64,000 bases of DNA from Zopfochytrium polystomum (lineage: Eukaryota > Chytridiomycota > Chytridiomycetes > Chytridiales > Chytridiaceae): assembly GCA_025765615.1 (NCBI GenBank), contig JAIVFJ010000002.1, positions 124,001 through 188,000 of the forward strand. The letters run 5' to 3'. Positions within the stretch are counted from its first letter, which is position 1. The number at the start of each line of letters is the position of its first letter. A program made the translations under genes and the position numbers. Of this stretch, positions 24,003-34,854 are shown in pieces. Below the pieces are notes generated by a model. The model saw only the letters and a program-made list of their open reading frames with translations. It did no database searches and was not told where the DNA came from.

Positions 24003-24643
24003 CCTGAGGTCGGAGTTCCAATTGTTTTGATAGAGCTCCGACAAATTGCTTGCAATGCTGCTTGTGAAGTTTCGTCCGGTTTTGATCGACTCGCCCGCGC
24101 CGGTCACCACACATGCACCACCAGATTAAAAGCATGTGACGACGATGATCGTCATCCATGATCACAATTGTATACCTATGAACAATCAAGGGTTTACCAG
24201 GATTTTTGACTAATCTCCGCTGGCTGAATTAATGCCAGCACGATCGAACATGGCAGCATGAAACAAGACTCCGGCGAAGGAACTCGAGGCCCGACCAGAC
24301 TACCATTGACTCTGCCCTCGGCGCCCGCAATATTAAGTACGTAGAAAGAACAACTGACTTTGAACGTACCTGACTGTGGCCTGGTGTGTGGTAGTGAAGC
24401 AAAAATGAGCAAAACGAGACCAAGGAGGCAAGTCGTGAGCTCCTATTTACACCCAGGTTTTTGCTTGGGCCCGGGCCATGGAACATGCGGTCTTATGAAA
24501 GGAACCACTAACAATATGATGGAGTAAGGTCACATGTATACTAGAAGGAACACCGCAATACAGTCGCTAGTCTTCGCGCATAGAGTTATTCAACGCAAAA
24601 ATCCAAATTCTGTCACGTTAACGTTCACCCTGTTCCTACCATT
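24003..24643. other. Intergenic upstream of ZMYND10
   Basis: It may include the true first exon and promoter of ZMYND10 and the 3' flank of the next minus-strand gene. No domain recognised. Confidence 0.4.
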
Positions 24644-25586
24644 TTACAGCACCCCCGTCACCACCTCCGGCCAGCTCTCAACGCCGCCCAGCCTATGCTT
24701 GAGCGAAATGCCCGTCGACGCAGCCAGTGCCACAATCTTTTGGTACTCTGCGTCATTCTCATCATCCACATCTTCTGAGAACACCAAAGCCCTAAGCCAT
24801 GGCGGCTTGTTCGCGAGACATACTCGAATGCCCTCCTTGCGCTTGGATCGCCGAGTCCGACGTCCACAAGCAAAATCTCCTCAATGGAGGCGGCGGACAA
24901 CAACGCGGACGGCCGCCTCGACCACCGCAAGCACAAACGCTGGCCCGACGACGACGATCAGCTCCCTGACGCCCACCAGGCGCGGCACTATCTTGACAAC
25001 GTCTTCGCCGGCAGTGTAGAAAAGGCCAATCTCCTCGTTGGGGCCGATGGCCACTGTTTTCACGCGCTTCCACCAGGGTGCATTGGCGATCTCGTCGGAA
25101 GCCCAGGCGGCAGCCGCGGCTTCGTCGCCACCCAGATCGATTAACAGTTCTACGAGGTCGGATGCGGGCCATGAAGCGGTCGATGTCGGCGGGGACGTAA
25201 CCGCCGGTACGGAAGTGGCGGGGTCTGGCGGGGTTACGGAGGCGCTGACGACAAGATCGGTGATGGAGTTGACGGAGGGGACGGAGGGCGGGATGGGCAC
25301 GCTGATGGAAAGGAATCTGAGGGAGGGTGGGGTGGGGAGGGGGCTCCGTGGTTTCGAGGCGGGCAATGGATGGGGTGAGGGCTGCGGCGTCGACGAGGAC
25401 TGCCAGGTGGTGCAGGCCCAGCAGGCGTGCAAAAATGTCGTAGTTGGCCTCGACTTTGACCAACGGGGGCGATGCGGGCGGCACACTACTTTGCGGCGTT
25501 TAGGACGCGGCACTTGAGGCTGGAGGGCGCAGAACCTTCGACTCTTCATCTGGCTCGAAGCAAAGGATCGCTGTTGTGGGGGTCAT
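24644..25586 (-). CDS. Leucine-rich, F-box/LRR-like protein with several frame breaks
   Basis: The minus strand carries continuous protein-like sequence, but in shifting frames. It begins MTPTTAILCFEPDEESK (ATG 25586), then after an unresolved join VKVEANYDIFARLLGLHHL, then LRFLSISVPIPPSVPS through VKIVPRLVGVRELIVVV, then IEEILLVDVGLGDPSAR, and ends LRALVFSEDVDDEND to a stop at 24644. The repeated pattern of short hydrophobic strands separated by acidic or proline turns is like the LRR part of fungal F-box proteins. Phase changes occur near the G/C run at 25339-25343, near 24880-24890 and near 24840. No introns explain them. It is either a decaying gene or a region with base-calling errors. 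The F-box itself was not identified. Confidence 0.4.
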
Positions 25587-26041
25587 TTCTAGCCTTGAAA
25601 TGGTTTTCGTGGTGTAGCTGCTGCTGCAGCCGCTTGGCGGTAGAGAACGATGGATTATAGCGGTGCGGTGGTGGCAGGGGTGGCAACGGCGGCAGCGGCG
25701 ACGGAGAGTTAGGGCGCTGTCGCCGCCATTGGTGTCCGCTTGTGCGGACGACGAGCGATCCGTTCGCGCCTGTCTCTCGCCGAACTTCTCTCTCTTTTTC
25801 AGTCCAAACAAACGCGAAACAACCGCGGCCTCATTTGCGCGGGGAAGGACTTTCTCGTGTTCGGCTACGCTACCTTCATCATTTTGTCTAAGAAAGTTGG
25901 TTGCTCTTCATACATTTTAACGCGCCAAGCTAGTGACTCTTCTCCGCGAGTGGAGAATTACTTTTCTTCAATACAGCTGCACAGTGACTTTCAACCTCAG
26001 CACGTATTGGGATAGCCCAACAGAAATCCCAGAGAATCGAC
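25587..26041. other. Intergenic
   Basis: Promoter side of the leucine-rich gene and 3' flank of the TALPID3-like gene. No gene recognised. Confidence 0.4.
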
Positions 26042-29000
26042 TCAAGGTGGACTCATAGATGAGACAGAAGGTACCGACGTGAATTCCACAGAGCTGAGTC
26101 CCCCTTCCATTACCGCGGACCCCTCTTCAAAAGTGGCGGAATCAACGCCCTCTCGTCGAAACCGGTCACGCTCAACAGCACCCGTCGAGGGATTCGCAAA
26201 AGATTCCGGCTCATATGGTGTTGCGCGTGCCTCGAGACTAGGCTCCGCCGATGGCGCTTCTTCCCGCAGTTCTGGGTGTCGAAGCATAGTGGAAGTCGAG
26301 AACATGACCTTCTTTCTACCTCCCGACAATGATGAATGAGATCCAATTGACGATACAGACAGGTCATCAGTCCTCCCAGAAACATTGGAGGGGTCACTCC
26401 GCAGCGCGCTCCTATCGGACCAGCTGCTGTCGTTTTCCCCGGATCGCCCGGTCGAGCCACTGCGTCTGCTTGACCGCGAGCTTTTCGATCTTGAACCAGA
26501 TTGAGAGTCTTCTCCCGAAGCAGATAGGCGGAGAGATAATGACGACAGTTCGCTCAGTTGGCTAAGAACTTCGCGTGCTTCTTGTTCAGATATTGGAGGC
26601 TGGCGCTGCCAGTATTCGTTGGAAGATTCAACTGCTGCCTCCCTTCGAATACGTTGAGGTGTTGCGACAGTCGGCGTGGAAGGCCTTGCTCGCGTTAGGG
26701 CAAGGTTTTCGCCAGCCGGTGCAACAGAGGTTTCGTCCTCTCTATGTGAGTCTGGAAGATGTTTAATTGTCATACTCGCACTCTGGAGGGAACAACACGA
26801 ATTGCAGAGTGACCTTACCAAGCAGAAGCTCCCCCTCGGAAAGAAGATTCGATACTTCAACCACGGCCACGTCGCTGAACCCGGACGCCTCGCCTGACGA
26901 AGTTGCTTTTGAGCTCGCACTCTTGCTATTGTTGGAGGATGAATCTGCAGTCGCAGCTCCCGCAGCAGCTGGAATGGAATCTGTTGGACGAAGAAGTGGT
27001 TGCCGGTTTCTTCTTCGGTCTTGCGCTTCTAAGACTTGTTCCGGATCCGAGATTCCACCTCTTCGCTGAACAATCTCTCCTTCGCTGTCAGCCAGGTAAT
27101 GTTAGCACTATGGGAGGGCCGCCTCCATACCTTTGACTCACCTTTGGAAATGAGTAATTATTTCACCTTCCGAGATTTCAGTCGAAAGGATAGTCAGTCC
27201 AAACGACGAAACTTCGCTGGACCCAATCGTCGCGTACTCTGACAAAGTCAGATCCGCTTGGATTGAAACATTATTGACAGAAGGGGTTTCTTCGCTCTGC
27301 TGGAAGGTAGATTAAAAGCAAGCCTCCACTTCCATCGTCGACAAACCAATTGATTGTGTGGCTTTGGGAGTTCATCTTTGTCGCTGCTGCCTATCGGACA
27401 CTCTTCGTGTTGCGCTGGCTGTTCAGCCGCTGCGTCCGCCGAATTCACATTGCTGATTGTTTGCTCCGGGGGTTCTTTAGCAATATCTTTGACTGCATCA
27501 GAGCAGCCCACCTCTGTCTGCTCCTTGTACTCCTCTGAGACCGTTGGTATTGCAGTGATTATGGGGACTGCACTGGCTAAAATGAAGTCATTGGCTGGAC
27601 TCTGCTCCGATGGAGCGGGCTCAACAGCCCCGACAGCCTTGCTCAGTATCACGAGTTCTTCTTGCGCCGCTCGAACACGCCTCAGCTCTTCCAACATATC
27701 CTTCCTGTCTTGTCGCTCGGAGTTAGACTCACTTGTGGTTGGCTCAACCGGTGCAGACGGTGAAGCTATGGTTCCAGAGCTGGTGAACGGCAGAGGCTGT
27801 GCCTGCAATTCGCGCAGATTCTTCAACTCCTCCACCACGGCTGCTGCGAGGCGGCGTGAGGCAACAAATTCACGAAGAGTTTCGACGGCGACCGAGAGCA
27901 CCTCTGCACCCACTGCAGCATCCAGAATATCATTGTACGTGGCGTTGACGTCTTCATCCTCGAAGCGGCTGATTCTAGTGGCGGCAGTGCCTGCTGGGTG
28001 GTCACCCGGCCTGTGCGCTTCTCGAGATCGCTGGTGCGCAACCATCATGCGGGCGAGTACCTCTGCGCGCAACCAGTCTGAAATTCGTTCTTGGACGTCA
28101 ACTGTGACAGTACTCGTTACACTTGTGAATAATTAGGTTGTCAGGTGCGAAACATCATGTTGCTCACGGGGGTTGTGCTGGCGGCAAAGGTGCATATCTG
28201 ACACGTCCTGAAGAACGTTTTCCGTGCATCGAACGTTGTTGAATCGGTGTGTTATGAATCTCGTATGCTATGGGCGAATCGCAATCACTATCCCAAGAAT
28301 CAAGACTTTTGTGCTGCTGCTGATCAATATCGTCTAAAACGTTGTCTCGATTAATATTTTCCGTTGCGGCACCTTTTGGAGAATACTGGGCTTCGGCGTC
28401 CTATGGTAAAGCTGATTAGCTAGGTAGGTGAACTGGACACAACCTTCATTGGTGGGATATACATGTGATTCGGCATCCTTTAAGGCGTGCTCTTCGTTTC
28501 GTGATGTGTCGAAGTGCATCTGGGGAGCATTACCACTCTCAGGTCCATCAACAGCCAAGGTTGAAAACTCGTGGTCAACTGCCGTCAGCCGATGGTGGAG
28601 GGGTGACCTGGGTGCCCGCTGTATTTGTCCAAGGCATCGTCTGAATGATTTCGTCACGGTTATCCACACTTTGTGTTGCTGCGAATGTTTTCGGTTCAAA
28701 GGAAGCTAAATGTAATGGAACAACAGCTTCTACCTCGTGATTCGCGGCTCCACATTCGATTGGTACCACTCGCAACCATTGGAGCTTTGGACTTCAAGGG
28801 GACGCTGATCAATTTATGATAAGTGAAAGACAGAAACCTTGTCCTTCATACTGATTCTTTGTTGAGATGGAGGGCACAGCCGTTTGAAGCTCGAGAAACT
28901 GCAGACTGGCGGGGCGGGTTTTGGACTGACGAAGGAAGACAGGTTCTTTCAACGTGTTACCATCTGGCGGTGAAGGCAGCCCAGTGCGGAATGAGACCGT

Positions 29001-31554
29001 TGACTTCAAATCAGGAGTATAGAACGTGCTTGTAGCTGAAGGGTGTCGAGTTGGTTGATGAGGCAGCTCAGCACTTATACGCATTCGCACAGCTGCACTT
29101 GTTTGAGCGACTCGCCCTTTCATGGTTCCACTAAAGCACAAAGTAATGAGTGCCAGCCAAAGTCAACTTACCCATGCTTCCTACATCAATGTGGAACTTT
29201 CTTTTTTGGAGCCAGCCTTTCCAAAGGTGAAACCCGGACTTCGAAATGATGGCTTTAATCTGTCCTCTTTTTCCAAATCCTGTCATTTAAAAGTTTGAGC
29301 GAAAGTGCTTTAGCAAACCTTCACACAAAGGTGCAAACCTTTGGTTTCTGGGGACTAACAGTCACTCTAGGTTGACGGGGCCTCTCCTTTTCTGGTAAGG
29401 AGCTCTTCAAATCATCATCAATGGTCGTAGGATCTTCGGACTTGGCACCTGAATCAAACCGTGGCAGTTCAAAACTTGGCGTGCTCAGAGTAGAAAGCAG
29501 TGCTTCACGTTGCAGAGCCAGCTGAGACAAAGCATGGCTTGTTTCTGTGTAATCCAACACACTTTGATTATTAGCAGCTTCTTCCACCACTGGCTTTTTT
29601 GAAGGATTGACAACTTTCAATCGCAGCTGAATAGAATTGTAAGTTCCAACCAGATAATTAATCAAACTTACTCTCCTACGAGGTTCTTGAGAGTGAGAGT
29701 CATTATTTTCAGAAATGTCGATAAACTTCGGAAGTGCCTCCAGGGAAGCTTTAGAGCGATGGCCATTTCTGGCCTTATTTTGATTTCCAGCTCCTCCTTG
29801 TCTGATGGCATCAAATATTTCCATTGTTTTCTCCACATATTCCTCAAGCTGAAATCGTAGATCTTAATTGGCACAAATTCAATATGTCTCTTACACTTTT
29901 TCTCCGATCCTTCAGTCTGGAGAGCATTTCACTCTCCATTGGTGGCTGGCCTTCAGCCTCATTGCTATCATTCAGCTTTGATACTTTTGACTTGGACTGA
30001 ATATGGGCCTGGAATTCCGAAATCAGCTGCCTTATTTGAGATTTTATCTCAGTGATGCCAGCATTAAGTTCACTGGTAAATGAATCATCTCCCATGATCT
30101 TTGGTCTTGCGCTCTCCTGAGGCTCCTTTATTGTTTTTTGAGAGATTTTCACTCGTCTCACAGCTTTCTGTATTACGCATGAGATTGAGTGGACTAGAGC
30201 TGAACAAGAGTTCTTACAGTGTGAGACCTGCCATCTGAAAGGGGGACCACAAGTACAGGCTCCTTCAAGTTTGTCTTCCCCTGCAAGAATAATTCAGAAG
30301 CATAGCTGGTGAAATTGGCAGCCTCACCTTAAGTAATTCACCTTTTGGTTGTCCAACTGCAGGTTGAGCAGACGGCAGAGATGTTATATTGGAAACTTGC
30401 TCCACAAAAGCACCAGTCATTCTTGCAATGTGGCCAAACTGTAGAGCGGAAGCTTAGTTTTGATAAACATAAAGAAAGCTCACAGCAAAACCTGCTGTTC
30501 TTGTAGTGACTGTAAGTTCTGCAATCCTCTGGAGGACTGTTCAAAATATAAGCAACCAAATACAATAAGCTTCATAGAATTATCACCTGCTTGAATAAAT
30601 TGTCGCTTTGTTCGTCTGCCAGCAATCGCTGGTGTCTTAAAAGGTTGATGTGAAGGGAATAAACTCGTTCCTGAAGCGCCTCTAAAGCTGTGATTTGCTG
30701 TTGTGTTGTCGGTATTGCACCTGCGAGTGATGGATAAACAAAAGAAGGCCCACCTTGTCGACTTCCTCAACATTCAACTGGAACTTGCTGAGCTTTACTG
30801 CTGGCTGAGTTTCCTGGATCGTGTTTGCTTCAGTAGTTGGTTCTAAAGCTTGAGGCTTTGGCAAGTCTTGGCTCTCAGTCCCAGGTACTGGGATGGAGAG
30901 TCTCGCGGTTTGGTTCGGCGAGACGTTGGCAGCACTTGGGGAAATCTCTTCCAGCTCAGTGGGTGTTGGTGCCAGCTTTTGGGAGACAGTGAAGGCGCCT
31001 TGGAGGCTCCTCATGTCTCGCATATAGCTTTCCCCATTTCGCAGCGCGGTCGACAAGTCGAGGCGAAGAAGACCATTTTCAAACTTCTGCAATGACGCAG
31101 CGAGGATCGGTGGGATCAAACGGTTTGAAGCAGCCAACTTCGGCGAGTTTCCAGACTGGCCGAGGGTCAAATCTTCCTGAGACGGATTGTCCAATATGGG
31201 GGGTGTTTTCGGCGGTTCCGGTGTGAAGACCATCAAATCTGTCGCTGCGTCCCTCGCGGATACATTAGCAGCACTGGGCGCTTGTGCCAGCGGCGGGCGG
31301 TTGCTCCCTGCGGAGCCGTTCAACCAATAGTCAGCCGCTGTTGCGGCAGCAAGCGCCGCGCCGCCGCGCGACATCTGTGCTGTTACGGTCGCCGCCTTGA
31401 ACGCTCTGGATCGGTTGGCAGCGTTGGCAAGAAGCGCTTTCGCCGTTTGTCGCAGGGAGTTGCTGGTGTAGTCTGCAAACCGTGCGTCTCTGGTTCTGCC
31501 GTTCTCGTTTGTGCCGATCCAGCTGGCGCCGTCCCTCGGGGCCGCGGTCTGCAT
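26042..31554 (-). CDS. TALPID3-like (KIAA0586) basal-body/centriolar protein
   Basis: Very long, largely disordered protein with coiled coils. First exon from ATG 31554 to a donor after FQLNVEEVDK (about 30754); the next (QITALEALQERVYSL) and following exons are coiled coil, with introns of about 45-65 bp. Conserved-looking pieces in N-to-C order are an Ala-rich AALAAATAADY segment, LEALQERVYSLHINLLRHQ, FGHIARMTGAFVEQV, ERISDWLRAEVLARMMV (about 28035-28090) followed by VGAEVLSVAVETLREF, then ISEGEIITHF (about 27150) and LLSEGELLLG (about 26820). The last four resemble TALPID3, which has a WVEQEIMSRII helix followed by a SEGEI motif. TALPID3 acts at the distal centriole during cilium assembly. 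The assignment rests on short motifs; not all exon boundaries were resolved, and more than one gene cannot be excluded. Confidence 0.55.
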
Positions 31555-31719
31555 GTAAGGTGCGCGATTCTTGGGATGTGGCTCTCAGACTTGTCAGTTA
31601 ACCTGTTTTCTTGGGGGTCCAAAAAAAATCGATGCAAAACATGAGAAGAAATCGAAACTCCGACGACGCAAAACGTGGCACAGCGAAATTGCAAATGCAA
31701 CTTCGGGCCTTCGCCACGC

Positions 31720-32422
31720 CGCTCACTTTGCGGTCCCGTTGCTCTGCCTCGGCGCAAAGGACAACGTAATAGCGTGGACGAGAAACCACGATCAGATCCT
31801 CGGGGGAGGGTATTGGTGGTGGGTTGGCGGAGGGAGGTTGTGTCGCGTGCTCCACTTTGACGGCACCACCGAGTTTGAGGTCGAACCGGTGGGGCGCGCG
31901 GGTACCTTGTGGCGGCGGGGCCCGGTGTGCACCAGACGGTTCGGCGCGGGTCGCCGTTCCTGACACGCGGCGCGCCGTGGGCGCGCCACGACTTTGCGGT
32001 CACGGTGCGCAAGGACGGCGAGCCGTAGTCGTCGGACGAGTTCAACCGTGGAGTCGCACCGCCGGCCGTTGGTCGACTTTGACGGGTTTCTCGACGGCGG
32101 GAGCGTCGACGGCGCCGATCTTGTCGCGTAGGTCACGCTTGGCATGCACCATGTGCCCAATACACAAGACGTGCCCAACACGCTGGCGCACACGGCGCAC
32201 ACGTCGTTTAGGCTGATTCCGTTTAATTACTTTGACGCGGAGCAGACAAGGCGTTCAGACCAGATAATAGAGATTGAGGCCGCCAATGGAGTTGTGAACC
32301 AGACCGAGTGGTCGCCGCTGCCCGACTGCGTCGCCAATCTGACTGCCTACAGAGTGTCGGGTCCGTACAATGGGTTCGAGCTGTACCACAGCGTTCTCGT
32401 CAAAGGCCCGCTTAAGGAATGA
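31720..32422 (+). pseudogene. Decayed, 5'-truncated copper amine oxidase
   Basis: The C-terminal part of a copper amine oxidase, in pieces. Frames in order carry a segment resembling the family's DGTxE strand (FDGTTEFEVEP, about 31855-31890), GAPWARHDFAVTVRKDGEP (about 31965-32025), VDFDGFLDGGSVDGADLVA then VTLGMHHVPNTQDVPNT, and a tail to a stop at 32422. GMHHVPNT holds a copper-ligand His region. Breaks: a TAG at 32026-32028 in the first frame, a frame change after it, and a TAG at 32129-32131 exactly where the family has Trp in the LVAWVTLG motif. The topaquinone Tyr and the other copper ligands were not found, so the 5' two thirds are missing. Not functional as read. Confidence 0.7.
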
Positions 32423-32737
32423 ATTTTCTCTTTCCTTTAATTGCCCCCTCGGTGGCTGTCCTGTGCGCAAAGGTGCGCTCTCTTTCTTACGGGGTCATAC
32501 TTCCCAGCAAAGAAATAGACTTTAATGAATGACAATTTCACGATGAAACTGGCCAGATGGCCGAAAGGATGGAAAACCAAGCGTGATTGCTAGCTGCTCA
32601 ATGTTGAGCACACTTGATAGAAGTAAGACCAAGATGCAAACGAAAGAAACGCAAGCGGATGACATGTTGTGCACCAAGGAATAACGTTCTGTGAGGTATG
32701 AGTGTCGCGTACCTTGCCATAGGACAACTAGTGTTCA
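32423..32737. other. Intergenic
   Basis: 3' flank of the amine-oxidase remnant and of the DUF4246 gene. Nothing else seen. Confidence 0.5.
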
Positions 32738-34728
32738 CTAAAGGAGAGAAGGTAAGTTCCAAGTTTTATCACGAGAAGTTTGAACACACCAAAGGGCGAT
32801 TTTGTAAATCGATGCGAATTCTCCCTCTTTCGTGTTCCGTCTCTCTTCTGAAATCTGCTCCATCATAACCTTCGCCTCCATATCCTTCATCAACGCTGTC
32901 CCCAGGAAATCCACGATCATAGTTACGACAAGTTCTGGAAGACAACGAGGACGCAGGGCTTCTTGAAGTGTGTCTTTTATCCAACTCCATTGCTGCGGGG
33001 GAACTGTCCGTGTAGATAGGACATCACCCTCTGGAGCGTCGGGATGGACCAAAAAAAATGCAATGACTTTTCTCCATCCTTCTTTCGTACGATCCGCCAA
33101 AGTAAACGGCTCAAGTTTGTGGTGAAGAAAGTTAGGGAAAACGACACCACGGCCTTTGCGCGCAACAGCGGAACCGGTAGATTGAAGTGGTTCCGACTTC
33201 CAATTAGATATTCCAAATAAGTGCTGCAAATGTTGGTGCTCGCCCTGTCTATAGTGCCAGCTATCCGAGTCGAAAACGTTTCGAAACGAAAGGCGGGACT
33301 CAGTGATATTTTCCATTTCATAGTACAGGAGCCCTGATGCCGCAATGCACTCATTTTCCATACCTCCCGAGTTTTTCTAGCGTCAACAACCGCTCTCCAC
33401 CAAACAGCGAACAACTTACCTTCAATGTGCCAAGCCCCGCCCTCGAAATCAGGATTCTCCGGTGTCAAGTGAACATTGGCCATCTTGAATATGACCTTAA
33501 GACGGCAGTTTTTGAGTGGTCGCGTAATGTGAGCAGTCTCTATCCCGCCGACTTCCAAAGCTCGCATTATCTCGGGCCGCGTATTTTCTCGAATGTTTGG
33601 TGTCGATGCCATCCATCGATCTTTGAGATACTCGGCAATGAGAAGCTCATGCTCTGTTACGTCCTCATGTTTCGCTGCTGTCCACCGGGTGAAGTCGCGA
33701 ATGGTTGGTGTGTACCGCATCCGCGACACCCAATCCTCGAAACGAAGATCATCGCGAAACGAGTCCAGAGCGTTGTAAAGTTCATCTCGATTGGGACCGG
33801 CTTCCTCCTCCTCCAGCTCGTCCGCAGTTTTGCCGACTTTAGCAGCATACAAACGGCGAATCCAGGACCACGTCGCCTCTTGCGGAGTCAGTTCAGCTGT
33901 GTTTACGTTCATCCGGTGGAAGGGCTCCGTCTTTAAGCTCCCCAGCGCGCGCTCAAACATCGGCAGCATGCCCTCGATGCATAATGCGAGCGCATCGTAC
34001 AGCGGAGCGTGATTCGCGGGATTCAAGTTGTTGATGTACGAATCAATGCGCACGCGGCCGTCCGCGTCGACCACGACGTCTGAAGGCAACCACTGAAAGT
34101 TTGCAGAAATATCTCCACTGAGACCGCCTCGTCTTCGCCACACCAACTTTTCCCCGACGAGCGCGTTCGGGGTGGCTGAGGAATATGTGCGACCGTAGAC
34201 GACGGAGTGTGGAGACGGGTGAACAAGGTTGAGAACTTTGCCCTTGGAACCGGGGTGCCACGACCCAGCGGCGCGTGCCGATCGTTCAAGTGGATCTGCA
34301 AGCTCGTTCAGGCGCGCAAGGAACCTCTCTGAAAACAGGTTATCGGAAAGGTGGACGCCGTGGACGGCAGTGGGAGTAACGATCGCGGATTCAGTGGCTC
34401 CTTCGATTTGCGGAACGTGAAGCAAAAGTGATGCCTCTATGAAGTCCAGCTCTTGCTGGATCAGATCCCAATCTACCGCTGGCTCGACGATGGTTCCGGC
34501 GGGAGCGTCGCGCGAGACGGTGACCGAGGGAAAGGCCGTTTCGGATTGCTCTTTCCACTTTCCCCAGATGGCGGTATCTTTGCGCTTTTGCACCCAGCGA
34601 GGCTTGTTCAAAATCTCGTTCAAAAGCAGCAGGTAGCGAAGTTCTTCAACCGGATAGGCGATGAGCCGCCGGTTACGGAACGACCTAGCCAAGCCGACCG
34701 CAGTGTCTTGCTGTCTGTTTGCAAACAT
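32738..34728 (-). CDS. DUF4246 family protein
   Basis: Cytosolic protein of the fungal DUF4246 family; function unknown, though a 2-oxoglutarate/Fe(II)-dioxygenase-like fold has been suggested for similar proteins, which I treat as inference. Exons 34728-33420 and 33363-32738 with a 56-bp intron; 1935 nt, 644 aa. Hallmarks are LLLLNEILNKPRW near the start, GSWHPGSKGKVLNLVHPS, FQWLPSDVVVDADG, RIDSYINNLNPANH, KMANVHLTPENPDFEGG with AWHIEG spanning the intron, and GVVFPNFLHHKLEPF. The His and acidic resid in these motifs could bind metal. An upstream in-frame TTG at 34794 was not used. It is divergent from the GPCR gene, whose ATG is 126 bp away. Confidence 0.85.
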
Positions 34729-34854
34729 TCGACAGAGTGGCAGTGGGGAAACATGGGAAATGGAACAGTCTATTGCGCCAATCGGCTTGCACAAAGCATC
34801 CGCTGATAGAGCGTGACAATTTCAACAGACATCCGACGTCCACGACAAACGGCC

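Noticed and set aside
27354..28136. 260-codon plus-strand Ser/Thr-rich open frame
   Set aside because: Antisense of the TALPID3-like exon containing the ERISDWLRAEVLARMM helix; composition is that of a shadow frame.
34729..34794. Extending the DUF4246 protein upstream to 34794
   Set aside because: The codon there is TTG and no in-frame ATG precedes 34728.
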